Shown here one piece after another: positions 27,501 through 35,090 of a stretch of 54,062 nucleotides of DNA. The stretch spans positions 1 through 54,062 of the IMG/VR virus record IMGVR_UViG_3300037193_000656. One strand, given 5' to 3'. Below the pieces are notes generated by a model that ran no database searches, was not told where the DNA came from, and was given only the letters and a program-made list of their open reading frames with translations. A program made the translations under genes and the position numbers. Origin of the DNA: a virus. Numbering within the stretch: position 1 is the stretch's first letter; every line of letters starts with the position of its first letter.

Positions 27501-28071
27501 TCTTTGTTCCGGCAAACTCTGAAACAATCTTTTGCACGTTCTTTTTGCTGTTATCGACGGCTCGATTCACTGATTCGTTCACCATTTTGGTAATCAAAGC
27601 CCGGAATTCCGTTACCTGATTGCCGTTTAACCGTGCTTTCTTCCCGATTTCAGATAGTAAACTGTCTATTCCTTGCTTTATTTCCATGGATAATTCCCGG
27701 AATTGCTGGGCTACTACCATCTTTGCCACGTCTGTTGGAATCAAAACGCCGTGCATTTTCTGTAATCTGGCATCTGTCAACGCCATTTCCCTACGCTTTG
27801 CCTCAATCGCTACGGTCTTTTGTTGCTTTTCCAGGTCGTAAAGATCTTCGCGGTCGTCGCGTTTTGGTTTTTCTGTGGGCTCGGTTACTTTTTCAGGATC
27901 TTTTTTCTTCCTGCCCGCCCGGGATTCCATAAATATTTTATTCACAGAATTTGTGTCATCAATCAAACCCGCTTCAGAAACAACCACCTTGTTTCGCTTG
28001 ATGTACACCGCCAATTCCCTGGTAACTATTCCGCATAGTTTCGCAAACTCCCTTTTCGTGTGAATCGACAT
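27490..28071 (-). CDS. Terminase small subunit-like DNA-binding protein (193 aa)
   Basis: Residues 1-30 have a helix-turn-helix-like start (KREFAKLCGIVTRELAVYIK) like Nu1. A charged linker, then a long helical region with EIKQGIDSLLSEIGKK follow. It directly precedes the large terminase and overlaps it, as in nearly all tailed phages. It would recognise the packaging site. Confidence 0.72.
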   Translation of the reverse strand: MSIHTKREFAKLCGIVTRELAVYIKRNKVVVSEAGLIDDTNSVNKIFMESRAGRKKKDPEKVTEPTEKPKRDDREDLYDLEKQQKTVAIEAKRREMALTDARLQKMHGVLIPTDVAKMVVAQQFRELSMEIKQGIDSLLSEIGKKARLNGNQVTEFRALITKMVNESVNRAVDNSKKNVQKIVSEFAGTKNAA

Positions 28072-28084
28072 ATCCGTTGAAATT

Positions 28085-28183
28085 TTAACCCTTTTCCATC
28101 ACGGCAACAAAGTACAAAAACAGCAACGCCCAGGCAACAAAATCCAAAAAATGGGCAAGAAATCGTTTTTCGCCGTGTCTCAT
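28085..28183 (-). CDS. Tiny membrane peptide (32 aa)
   Basis: MRHGEKRFLAHFLDFVAWAL followed by a hydrophobic stretch and ending VMEKG. One predicted membrane segment. It lies just upstream of the small terminase. Short, so a chance ORF cannot be excluded. Confidence 0.4.
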   Translation of the reverse strand: MRHGEKRFLAHFLDFVAWALLFLYFVAVMEKG

Positions 28184-28225
28184 GACATTGCGAAAAATTG
28201 CGGTTCGGCCGCCCAGGACCCAAAC

Positions 28226-28323
28226 TTTTTATTGTTGGCTCTCATGTTCTTTCTCTCTGAGGTAGTGGGAGTGATGGACTATTTTTTTTTATTGTGTGCT
28301 CTTATGTCTCTCTCTTCTCTGAG
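28226..28323. repeat. Imperfect direct repeat, two copies 60 bp apart
   Basis: 28226-28261 and 28286-28323 share TTTTTATTGT, a GCTCT(C/T)ATGT segment, and CTCTCT...CTGAG. On the minus strand copy one includes an ATG; copy two has ATA at that place and overlaps the end of the 73-aa gene. Suggests a local duplication in the leader before the terminase genes. Confidence 0.55.
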
Positions 28324-28510
28324 TGATTATAAGACGTTTTAAAGCAAAACAATTCTTGATGTGATCATGATAGGCTTTTGTGATATCGTCGTATCTGTAA
28401 TGCCCTGGTGGCTGTGTAGGTGCTGCAAATACTATTGCCCAACAGGCCTTGCAAAATAATATGTCCCCGTAGAATAGATTGTTTAATTCGCTGTCCTTAC
28501 GTGTGCGCAC
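28289..28510 (-). CDS. Small protein with Cys/His cluster (73 aa)
   Basis: Starts with GTG. FCKACWAIVFAAPTQP and HDHIKNC give a possible zinc site (Cys-X2-Cys, His and Cys). The C-terminus is basic. Overlaps the upstream 58-aa gene by 28 nt. No family recognised. Confidence 0.5.
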   Translation of the reverse strand: MRTRKDSELNNLFYGDILFCKACWAIVFAAPTQPPGHYRYDDITKAYHDHIKNCFALKRLIITQRRERHKSTQ

Positions 28511-28659
28511 CTGGGGGGTGGGGTCTTTTGATCTTTCTTACACCCGTATCCGGGCTTACATCTCCAAACGCTTGAATCGTAGCTGTCAATGTAAAGGCAT
28601 TGGGTTACTTTTCGCTTTTTATGACAACATACAGGCCTAACGGTTGCCCATTTAGCCAT
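28483..28659 (-). CDS. Small Cys-rich basic protein (58 aa)
   Basis: MAKWATVRPVCCHKKRKVTQ, then WRCKPGYGCKKDQKTPPP and a C-terminal RCAHVRTAN: six Cys in total (CC, C, C, C, C). A zinc-binding fold is plausible. The start overlaps the upstream stop by 8 nt. Confidence 0.55.
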   Translation of the reverse strand: MAKWATVRPVCCHKKRKVTQCLYIDSYDSSVWRCKPGYGCKKDQKTPPPRCAHVRTAN

Positions 28660-28888
28660 AACGTTCCGGTGGTGGTGGCATTGGATTTCGAGCTTTCGGC
28701 ACTTGTGAGCTTACCGGTTTATCGTCATCTGTTTTAAAATTCGTCTTCGTATAAATCCACGTTGCCCAAGCTGTTAACGGGATCGCTAATAACGGCCATG
28801 CTGTTCCCTTCGTTGTTCCGTACAAACAAAGTGCAATAGATGCCGCCACCATGGCAAAGGCAAGTGCAAATAGAATTCCTTTTTTCAT
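28652..28888 (-). CDS. Small membrane protein (78 aa)
   Basis: Two hydrophobic segments (ILFALAFAMVAASIALCLYG and AWPLLAIPLTAWATWIY) and a polar Pro-rich tail (MPPPPERYG). Overlaps the 88-aa gene by 4 nt. Function unknown. Confidence 0.6.
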   Translation of the reverse strand: MKKGILFALAFAMVAASIALCLYGTTKGTAWPLLAIPLTAWATWIYTKTNFKTDDDKPVSSQVPKARNPMPPPPERYG

Positions 28889-29151
28889 ATTGGTATTTTC
28901 TTTAAAGTGATTTCCCCCATGATGATTTCGGCCTTAATGTCGAAGGATGGGCGCCGTCCGCTATGCATTTTCTGTATGTGGACTAATTTGGTTTTGATAA
29001 ATGTATTTATTTTTTGTGCCCGATCTTCCGCGGTGGGTATCACCTTTGACGGCAAACTTTCCAAAACATCTTTCGCACCCTGGACATACTGCCAGAACAT
29101 TAAATCTAATTCCCTTTGTGGAAATGGTTCTATTTCTTGCTTTTTACCCAT
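28885..29151 (-). CDS. Hypothetical protein (88 aa)
   Basis: MGKKQEIEPFPQRELDLMFW followed by a helix and a beta-rich end. Start ATG lies 6 nt after a CCCCC/GGGGG hairpin, so expression may be affected by this leader. No family recognised. Confidence 0.5.
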   Translation of the reverse strand: MGKKQEIEPFPQRELDLMFWQYVQGAKDVLESLPSKVIPTAEDRAQKINTFIKTKLVHIQKMHSGRRPSFDIKAEIIMGEITLKKIPI

Positions 29152-29414
29152 TCATTCCCCCGTAAGGGGGTGTTTTATTTGATGGTTTACAAAATTGGCC
29201 CGCTGTAACTTACGGGCCTTTTTCTTTTACCATTGATCACGTCAATGGGTCGGGCCATTCAGATGATACGCCTTATGCCTTCAAATCCTGGTTACCGTTG
29301 GACTTATCCCATTGCTGGGGCCTTCGCAGGAAGTCTATATGCCCTGTTTCCGCGTATTCACAGGGCTGCAAACCTCAATCCTGGCCTACTCTTCTTCGTT
29401 TGTGTGGTATTTCT
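29152..29414. other. Structured gap, no convincing gene
   Basis: A 263-bp stretch between two genes. It holds a CCCCC-GTAA-GGGGG hairpin at 29157-29170, a plus-strand terminator-like hairpin at 29197-29228 and, in the minus direction, a GCCCTGT/ACAGGGC stem around 29340-29366. The rest has several short repeats but no tRNA-like fold or long reading frame on the minus strand. A regulatory RNA is possible. Confidence 0.4.
29197..29228 (+). terminator. Terminator-like hairpin, plus strand
   Basis: GGCCCG (29197-29202), a 10-nt loop, CGGGCC (29213-29218) and TTTTTCTTTT follow on the plus strand. No plus-strand gene is seen upstream of it. On the minus strand the trailing T-run is weaker. Confidence 0.5.
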
Positions 29415-29960
29415 TTAAACCGTTACCGCTTCGGGGTGTAATCTTGCGAAGATCACAAATTGCCCGTCCTCTTCCATATCACCGTTTAGGTAGTTCCAAA
29501 CCTTTTCAACTACCTTTTCAAATAGCTTGGTTAGTTCGTCGGCCTTATGATACTTCACTTTATCATCTGCCTTCGGGTACATGGTCACCTGACCAACTTT
29601 TACCGGAATGACTTTCCCGGTTAATTCACACGCAAGGGATAAGGTTATAACAATACGGCTCTTTTTGGTCACATAATCCCCCGCTATGGTAATGCGCTGG
29701 CATCCCCATTTTTTTATCTGCCTAGGCTCATCTGCAAGCTCAATTCCGGCTATTTCCAGCCCATGGCGTCTAAATGATTTAAAGTCATCCAATAGGCCTT
29801 TTGTGGGCCTTAATGGGGCTTCTACGGTATGATTGATTTTGATTGATCGGCTACCGTCTTCCTCGGTTTCATCTTCAATTTGGCGGATCTCGGTAAACTT
29901 GATTTCCACCTTTGATTGGTCGGGGTGGATGTATAGGCTTCTTAAAATTCTTTCGCTCAT
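29415..29960 (-). CDS. Hypothetical protein (181 aa)
   Basis: MSERILRSLYIHPDQSKVEI and SLACELTGKVIPVKVGQVTM show a mixed alpha/beta fold with an acidic patch (EDETEEDGSRS). No family is recognised. It is the downstream neighbour of a 45-aa ORF and of the RuvC-like resolvase. Confidence 0.6.
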   Translation of the reverse strand: MSERILRSLYIHPDQSKVEIKFTEIRQIEDETEEDGSRSIKINHTVEAPLRPTKGLLDDFKSFRRHGLEIAGIELADEPRQIKKWGCQRITIAGDYVTKKSRIVITLSLACELTGKVIPVKVGQVTMYPKADDKVKYHKADELTKLFEKVVEKVWNYLNGDMEEDGQFVIFARLHPEAVTV

Positions 29961-30019
29961 AGGGGGTTATTTTGTATAGTGAAGGAAAGGTAATGTTTTA
30001 TTTTAAAATGTTCTACTTA

Positions 30020-30157
30020 CTAATACAATTTTTCATCGAAAATTGCCATCGCCTCTTCAATCTGTTTTATCTCTTCCTCAGATAATAAAAACCATGCGCC
30101 CGTGTTGATGTCTTCGGCAAATTTGTCCAATATCTTTTGGGCTTCCTCGGTTGTCAT
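30020..30157 (-). CDS. Small acidic protein (45 aa)
   Basis: MTTEEAQKILDKFAEDINTG then a second helix (LLSEEEIKQIEEAMAIFDEK). A short two-helix acidic protein, regulatory or adaptor-like. It is preceded by the gap with the AATATTATTTGGTT direct repeat. Confidence 0.5.
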   Translation of the reverse strand: MTTEEAQKILDKFAEDINTGAWFLLSEEEIKQIEEAMAIFDEKLY

Positions 30158-30163
30158 AAACAA

Positions 30164-30241
30164 AATATTATTTGGTTGCCTAAATTATCAGTCCCGGAAT
30201 TTTCGAGACAACCATTATTCAAATCAGAATATTATTTGGTT
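30164..30241. repeat. 14-bp direct repeat AATATTATTTGGTT
   Basis: Copies at 30164-30177 and 30228-30241 flank the gap between the RuvC-like stop and the 45-aa gene. It could mark a promoter or operator, but no clear TAnnTTTG box lies nearby. Confidence 0.5.
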
Positions 30242-30843
30242 TATAGGTTCAAATCATGTACCGCCAATTGATATAATACGATCGCGTCGGCCTCGTTATC
30301 GTCTGTCACCCCAGGTTTATAGCGCTGCACAAAGGCCACCATTTCGTCTTTACCGGCATTTCCGTTCCCGGTCTGCATCTTTATGCTTTTAACCGGATAA
30401 GCCTTGTAATCAATGTTATTTTCTTCACAGAACAGTTTTAAAACGCCGACCATTTCCATGGCTACCGTGTTGGGGTATTTCCCATATACCGCTATTTGTT
30501 CAAAAACTATCATGTTGATCCCTTCCAGTCGGCAAACCTCTTTTACTTTGGCTATAAATCGGATTAATCGCATTCCTTTGCTTTCGTCCTTCTTAGGAAC
30601 TAAATGCCAAACACCCGATGCTGTGGAGGTACAAAACCCGGTATCTGTGGCAATATCCAGGGCCAACAGTCCTTTTACAAACTTTGGATTAGGTGGCAAT
30701 AATGGAAGACGGGCGGGCTTTTCCTTTTTAGGTTTTGACTTTTTTTCCTTTTTCGGCTTTCCGCCCTTAAATGGATCCATCATTGAAATTGAATCCGGGG
30801 TAGTCAATAACGTTTCATCAAATAAACCGCCCTGTTTGCTCAT
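30241..30843 (-). CDS. RuvC-like Holliday junction resolvase (200 aa)
   Basis: A basic Pro/Lys-rich N-terminus (about residues 25-50) precedes an RNase H-like core: LLALDIATDTGFC has the first acidic residue, MIVFEQIAVY a second, and DNEADAIVLYQLA the C-terminal acidic pair. It would resolve branched replicating DNA before packaging. It overlaps the 36-aa lipoprotein by 1-3 nt (TAATG). Confidence 0.8.
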   Translation of the reverse strand: MSKQGGLFDETLLTTPDSISMMDPFKGGKPKKEKKSKPKKEKPARLPLLPPNPKFVKGLLALDIATDTGFCTSTASGVWHLVPKKDESKGMRLIRFIAKVKEVCRLEGINMIVFEQIAVYGKYPNTVAMEMVGVLKLFCEENNIDYKAYPVKSIKMQTGNGNAGKDEMVAFVQRYKPGVTDDNEADAIVLYQLAVHDLNL

Positions 30844-30953
30844 TAGTTACTCGTTTTTGGTTGTCTGGTCTTCGCGTGTTGGTGGCTTATGCATGCTCCT
30901 AAAATGAGCAATGAAAGCAACATGAACACGATAGCTAAAATGCTTTTTTTCAT
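30843..30953 (-). CDS. Tiny lipoprotein (36 aa)
   Basis: Lys-rich start, hydrophobic core and lipobox LGAC (MKKSILAIVF, then LLSLLILGAC). The mature part is only 16 residues. Tiny phage lipoproteins can block a receptor or exclude superinfecting phages (T5 Llp is an example); this role is inference. Confidence 0.55.
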   Translation of the reverse strand: MKKSILAIVFMLLSLLILGACISHQHAKTRQPKTSN

Positions 30954-30977
30954 TTCCTTTCCCCCTTTTTCGTCAAT

Positions 30978-31064
30978 CTACAAAAACAACAAAATTAGAA
31001 TGATCGCTATAATACACACCGTATTAAATATTGCTATGCCTGTTTTAAAATTATCCTCACTCAT
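30978..31064 (-). CDS. Tiny membrane peptide (28 aa)
   Basis: MSEDNFKTGIAIFNTVCIIA and a hydrophobic run to the end. One membrane segment with a short polar head. Lies between the exonuclease and the lipoprotein in the same direction. Short, so moderate confidence. Confidence 0.45.
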   Translation of the reverse strand: MSEDNFKTGIAIFNTVCIIAIILILLFL

Positions 31065-31069
31065 AAAAA

Positions 31070-31804
31070 TTACCCTTTCAAATAAACTATGTCTTCATCC
31101 TTGATATCCTTAAATCCCCTCATCCTGGCAAAAATACGGGCATTACAAACCACGTCCTTTGCGTTGTATTCACCGATCAACCGTAGGCCTTCTGCCATAT
31201 CCTGTTCCGCTAGTTCTGCATCCGCTTCCAGTCCATCGGAGTAATACAATTTTGCAATCTTGGATCCATCCATATCGTCTTTTGACGATGGGATGCCCAA
31301 CAACGTGGCCAAATGATGTTGACTTATTTTGTACTTCCATGCGCTTCCGGAATACATGGCCATGGTGTCCAGGAATGGAATATCCCATGGCTTTCGATTC
31401 ATGTTATCCAGGATCAAAGGAATAGGTAATCCGTTGATTAAATATCGCCTGAGCAACAACGGCCCGTCGAATTCCATGATATTATGGCCGCACAACTTTG
31501 TCATGTTTTCCACCGACGGGGCAAAGTCCTGCAATATTTTCTTTTCGTCCCGCCCAACAAATGTCTTTACAAAAAACATCGGACTTGAATAGCCTTTGGG
31601 CTGGTGTAGTGTACCGATCGATATGGAAACAATCTTCCCAAATTCCGCGGTAAATGCTGCCTCTTTATCGTAAAGATCTTCCCATGAATCGTTTCCCTGT
31701 TCGAATTGATATTTGAACCGCTTTTGAAAAAAACTGAAACTATCAACCGGTAATACTAAATCCTGTTTAACTGTTTCAATGTCAATAAACCCTATTCCTT
31801 GCAT
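31070..31804 (-). CDS. PolB-type 3'-5' exonuclease (244 aa)
   Basis: I prefer ATG at 31804. The DEDDy motifs are FIDIET (motif I), CGHNIMEFDGPLL (motif II) and GEYNAKDVVCNARIF with Tyr-X3-Asp (motif III). This is the stand-alone polymerase-B-like exonuclease family; no polymerase was recognised in this genome. A role in end processing or repair is likely. Confidence 0.78.
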   Translation of the reverse strand: MQGIGFIDIETVKQDLVLPVDSFSFFQKRFKYQFEQGNDSWEDLYDKEAAFTAEFGKIVSISIGTLHQPKGYSSPMFFVKTFVGRDEKKILQDFAPSVENMTKLCGHNIMEFDGPLLLRRYLINGLPIPLILDNMNRKPWDIPFLDTMAMYSGSAWKYKISQHHLATLLGIPSSKDDMDGSKIAKLYYSDGLEADAELAEQDMAEGLRLIGEYNAKDVVCNARIFARMRGFKDIKDEDIVYLKG

Positions 31805-31808
31805 AATT

Positions 31809-32087
31809 TTATTGTTTATAGCCAAACCATGAAACCGTGCAAAAAAATTGGTCGGGGGGATCTGGCATGTATTTGGTTTTAATTACTACAAACTGCCCAA
31901 TCTGTTTAGACTGCATTTTACAATTGATCACATCGCCTTTCTTTGGCTTTTCCTGTAAATGTCCGTGCATTCGCCCCGCTTCATAATCCGCCCAATATAT
32001 TGCATCGCCCCATCCGGTATGGTCCCACATGTTGATCTCCCTACCTGTAAGCGGTGGTTTATCTTCAATGTTGTTATATATTATCAT
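31809..32087 (-). CDS. Hypothetical protein (92 aa)
   Basis: Start chosen at 32087 (ATGA overlap with the upstream stop). MIIYNNIEDKPPLTGREINM, then WGDAIYWADYEAGRMHGHLQ and a beta-rich end. No family recognised. Confidence 0.55.
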   Translation of the reverse strand: MIIYNNIEDKPPLTGREINMWDHTGWGDAIYWADYEAGRMHGHLQEKPKKGDVINCKMQSKQIGQFVVIKTKYMPDPPDQFFCTVSWFGYKQ

Positions 32088-32506
32088 CGTTTTATAGCGT
32101 AGATGGCCACGCATCCTGCAAAAACTATTATCCTGATCACTAGCCGTAATTTAGGGCTCATGTTGCGCCAAAACTTAATGCTATCGACTGGTCCACTTCC
32201 CAGATATGAAAACCAATGGTAGGGATTCCCCCGCGGTTGCTCAACTGTTCCGTTGCTTAAATGTACGTACGCTATTAAGTAGTCGAATATCATGAAATGC
32301 ATCCCCCAGGAAAGCACAACAGAATCAAATACCGCTTTCCCTGTTATCCACAAAAAGTTCACTACACCCCCAGCAATTGCGAATAAAGACCAAATTAATA
32401 CGTCCATCGACTTATTGTAATCTCCTTTCCAGTCGTTAGCGATCTGCCACCCGGTAGGGATCAATAAAATCAGTATTGCGATAAATTCAATCAACACCCT
32501 TTCCAT
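32084..32506 (-). CDS. Polytopic membrane protein (140 aa)
   Basis: About four hydrophobic segments (LIEFIAILILLIPTGW; LIWSLFAIAGGVVNFLW; SWGMHFMIFDYLIAYV; VIRIIVFAGCVAIYAI). Unusually large for a phage accessory membrane protein. Function unknown. Confidence 0.6.
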   Translation of the reverse strand: MERVLIEFIAILILLIPTGWQIANDWKGDYNKSMDVLIWSLFAIAGGVVNFLWITGKAVFDSVVLSWGMHFMIFDYLIAYVHLSNGTVEQPRGNPYHWFSYLGSGPVDSIKFWRNMSPKLRLVIRIIVFAGCVAIYAIKR

Positions 32507-32697
32507 ACGTGTAATACTTCAAGAAATTGAGAATAAATTTCTTCGTCTGTGTGGGGCTTTCTAACGCCCGCTGAAACCTTCTTTTTGTCGTTCGACAACA
32601 TCAAAATGGTATTTGGTATTTTGGGTATAGTGCCATCTGAAATGGTCAACTTTACCCCGGGTGGCAATGCTGCTACCATGCTTTCAATCAGATTCAT
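32491..32697 (-). CDS. Hypothetical protein (68 aa)
   Basis: MNLIESMVAALPPGVKLTIS then LSNDKKKVSAGVRKPHTDEE. Not recognised. It overlaps both neighbours by 14-16 nt, which supports its place in the operon. Confidence 0.5.
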   Translation of the reverse strand: MNLIESMVAALPPGVKLTISDGTIPKIPNTILMLSNDKKKVSAGVRKPHTDEEIYSQFLEVLHVWKGC

Positions 32698-32857
32698 TTC
32701 TTTTTTTGATTACTCTACGCTCGATATATAGCACAATTACAAAAAAGATGATAACCCCAGGCAAGACGTATATTAAACCATCACCCCACCCGAAAAAATA
32801 GCCGCTTGCAACGATCACAGCAACTACGCCGACAATAAGCCAATATTTTAGTTTCAT
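32684..32857 (-). CDS. Two-pass membrane protein (57 aa)
   Basis: Start taken at 32857 (ATGA overlap). MKLKYWLIVGVVAVIVASGY is the first segment, IYVLPGVIIFFVIVLYI the second, followed by a basic tail. No family recognised. Confidence 0.55.
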   Translation of the reverse strand: MKLKYWLIVGVVAVIVASGYFFGWGDGLIYVLPGVIIFFVIVLYIERRVIKKRNESD

Positions 32858-33087
32858 TTCTTTTCTGTTTGTGGAAATCGGGGCCACTTGATTGTATCCG
32901 CTTTCACAGAATCAACCTCGTCGGGCGCCTCTTTTCCTGTGTAACCTTTTTCAAAGCTTTCTTTAAATTCCCGGTATTCCTTACCTAAAATTTCACCAAT
33001 TGGCCTATCGTTTCCGCAATTCTTTAAAAATATTAGCAATAGGACAATAGCAAAAATGGTAGTAATGAATTCGATTAATGATTTCAT
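32854..33087 (-). CDS. Single-pass membrane protein (77 aa)
   Basis: MKSLIEFITTIFAIVLLLIF is a membrane anchor; the rest is charged (EYREFKESFEKGYTGKEAPD). Overlaps both neighbours by 4 nt. Function unknown. Confidence 0.55.
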   Translation of the reverse strand: MKSLIEFITTIFAIVLLLIFLKNCGNDRPIGEILGKEYREFKESFEKGYTGKEAPDEVDSVKADTIKWPRFPQTEKK

Positions 33088-33299
33088 AACTTGAATGTTA
33101 TTATCGGGGCATCATCTCTTAAACTGGGGACGATCAACATGGTAATTTCCATTAGCGTGGCCCACCACATTAGCTTCCATAAATCAAAACTCCAAAAAGG
33201 AATTTCATACATCTCGACCTTATAACCTTTCGCTTCTGGAAGTTCTTTTTTGACCTTTTGGGTTAACTCTTCGTCCGGGATTTCGATGGTCACTATCAT
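33084..33299 (-). CDS. Hypothetical protein (71 aa)
   Basis: MIVTIEIPDEELTQKVKKEL then a hydrophobic region (FWSFDLWKLMWWATLMEITM) that may cross the membrane. Overlaps the coiled-coil gene by 4 nt. Confidence 0.5.
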   Translation of the reverse strand: MIVTIEIPDEELTQKVKKELPEAKGYKVEMYEIPFWSFDLWKLMWWATLMEITMLIVPSLRDDAPIITFKL

Positions 33300-34441
33300 A
33301 ACTTTTCAGATTCTTGTGTTAACCATTCTTTGGTTTTATTCAGCATTCCACAAGCTACGCGGTAAATTCTGTTTGCCTCATCGTCTTTTAATCCTTCAAT
33401 ACCTTCAATGTTGGTAATCCGATCGACAAATGCCAGTAATTTAACCTTATCGGGTTGACGGGCCAACTTCCTTTTTTCAGCTGCAGCCCTTTTACGTTCG
33501 GCCTCTTCTTTGGCTTCGCGTTCCTTCTTTTCCTGTTCAAGCTTCTGTAAGGCCTGCCGGTTGCGCTCCAATTCGGCTTTTTCGTCTTCCAGTTTTTTGC
33601 GTTCAGCTTCTTTTTTCTCTTTGACCATTGGGGTTAATGCCGTTACTAATTCCTGGAATTCCTGGGTGGTCAAATCATTGATGTCCTGCATTGTTATTAC
33701 AATATCATCGTAACGGTAATGCTTAAACTCTTCATCCCAGGTAAGGCCCATTTTCGAAAGAATGTAATTTATCCGATTGTTCCGGACCTGGATTTTTTCA
33801 GCTTCCTTCCTATTACGTTCGCGCTCTTCTTTGGTCTTTTGCTTGTTTTCCAACCGGATCCGTTCAGCTTCTTTGGCTGCGGCCTCTTTTGCTGTTTTAG
33901 CCGCCTGCAGACCTCCTAAAATGCTTATAAACGTTTCTTCCGGAATATCCCCCAGGGGTAAATTATTCATTCCATCCCCTGGGGTCCTATAGGGCTCCAA
34001 TTGCTTTAATCTGTCGTCTATAAGCGCTTGTTTTTGTTTTGCGGCCTGGACTTCCGCGTAATCTTCCTGTTCCTGTAAGTGGGCTTCCAATGGCTCAATT
34101 AAGCTCGTTAAAGTCCGGTTGATCAAATCCAACATTTGACCTTTACGCCGGCTTTCTTCCTTCAGTTCGTTGTACTTGTCCTTAACACTCAAACGGACCT
34201 GACGTAATGCTAACCGTGCCGCCCTGGCTTCCTGCATGCCTTGTTTGTCGTTAACATCGGTCACCACCATGGCCATGGCTTTTTCCTTCCACTCGTTGGC
34301 CTGCTTTTCAAATGGTTCGAATTGCTGTTGAATACTTAATGCAACATCTGCAGGGTAATTAAACTTTGCTATGGCCGTGCTGATGGATGATTCATTATCC
34401 TTCAATTTTGGATGGTTGGGGTCAATTTCTATTCGCTCCAT
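33296..34441 (-). CDS. Long coiled-coil protein, DUF1351-like (381 aa)
   Basis: I prefer ATG at 34441, 5 nt after the upstream stop. Helical throughout with a dense Lys/Glu coiled coil at roughly 175-340 and an N-terminal segment (ARAARLALRQVRLSVKDKYN) that resembles the phage DUF1351 family found next to recombination genes. Its job is unknown; a DNA-maintenance role is inference. Confidence 0.6.
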   Translation of the reverse strand: MERIEIDPNHPKLKDNESSISTAIAKFNYPADVALSIQQQFEPFEKQANEWKEKAMAMVVTDVNDKQGMQEARAARLALRQVRLSVKDKYNELKEESRRKGQMLDLINRTLTSLIEPLEAHLQEQEDYAEVQAAKQKQALIDDRLKQLEPYRTPGDGMNNLPLGDIPEETFISILGGLQAAKTAKEAAAKEAERIRLENKQKTKEERERNRKEAEKIQVRNNRINYILSKMGLTWDEEFKHYRYDDIVITMQDINDLTTQEFQELVTALTPMVKEKKEAERKKLEDEKAELERNRQALQKLEQEKKEREAKEEAERKRAAAEKRKLARQPDKVKLLAFVDRITNIEGIEGLKDDEANRIYRVACGMLNKTKEWLTQESEKL

Positions 34442-34445
34442 TTGG

Positions 34446-34685
34446 TTAGTAGGCTTTAAAGTAATATTTGTTGTATCCCATGGCACCTTCCCCGTAAATG
34501 TAATGGCCCGCTAAAACCTTCTGCATGCAATCTTTGCAAATGTCAATTTTACGAATGGATAGGTATGGATCTATCGACCGCCCCTCGTTTTCTTCGGTTG
34601 TAAAGATTACCTGGATGTCTTTTCCTGTCGCAATGGATTTTGTATCACTGCCACACACGTCGCATTTATAAATAATTTTTTGCAT
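34446..34685 (-). CDS. Zinc-ribbon protein (79 aa)
   Basis: Start at ATG 34685. YKCDVCGSD and IDICKDCMQK give two Cys-X2-Cys pairs. A small DNA-, RNA- or protein-binding factor. Confidence 0.6.
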   Translation of the reverse strand: MQKIIYKCDVCGSDTKSIATGKDIQVIFTTEENEGRSIDPYLSIRKIDICKDCMQKVLAGHYIYGEGAMGYNKYYFKAY

Positions 34686-34689
34686 ATAA

Positions 34690-34797
34690 CTATCCAATTA
34701 TTTTACCGACAATGAAAGCCCCAAAGGCAACCAATATATATGCTGTACAAAGGCCTATTAATAGGCATTTGAGTAAATCACGCTGATGGATGGTCAT
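34690..34797 (-). CDS. Tiny membrane peptide (35 aa)
   Basis: MTIHQRDLLKCLLIGLCTAY then ILVAFGAFIVGKIIG. One long membrane segment. It overlaps the 71-aa gene by 4 nt, which supports it as a real gene. Confidence 0.5.
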   Translation of the reverse strand: MTIHQRDLLKCLLIGLCTAYILVAFGAFIVGKIIG

Positions 34798-35009
34798 GAC
34801 GGGTAACCTTGAATTTCACGAATCTTTTTATTGTCTGGGGCGCTGATTACCCTGGCTTTTACCTTAAACTCATGAGCATACGCATACGGGATAAGGTGTT
34901 CAATTGATTCCTGAATGTCGTCCAGGCGTTCTTTTGCATCAAAGCCGTCTTCCACCCAAGTGTCGGCCACTTCAAGGGTAATTTCTAATTTCCATTTAAA
35001 CTTTTTCAT
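34794..35009 (-). CDS. Hypothetical protein (71 aa)
   Basis: MKKFKWKLEITLEVADTWVE with a beta-strand pattern and a helix (RLDDIQESIEHLIPYAYAH). No family recognised. Confidence 0.55.
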   Translation of the reverse strand: MKKFKWKLEITLEVADTWVEDGFDAKERLDDIQESIEHLIPYAYAHEFKVKARVISAPDNKKIREIQGYPS

Positions 35010-35039
35010 AACCTGCGAAAGTTTTAGTTTATGATGTCC

Positions 35040-35085
35040 CAGCGAAAACCCCGGTTATGATCCTATCGCCCCGGGGACCTTCGCA
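35040..35085 (-). terminator. Nested hairpin between small genes
   Basis: CCCCGG/CCGGGG (35071-35076 with 35049-35054) inside GCGAA/TTCGC (35080-35084 with 35042-35046) on the minus strand, followed by a short TTTT. Terminator-like but the U-tract is weak; it may also be an mRNA stability hairpin. Confidence 0.4.
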
Positions 35086-35090
35086 TGGTT

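Noticed and set aside
29240-29300. Possible tRNA-like T-loop (TTCAAATCC)
   Set aside because: The flanking bases do not form a T-stem or an acceptor stem.
29233-29418. 61-codon plus-strand frame in the 29.2-29.4 kb gap
   Set aside because: Crosses hairpins and short repeats, has no promoter or family signal; treated as non-coding.
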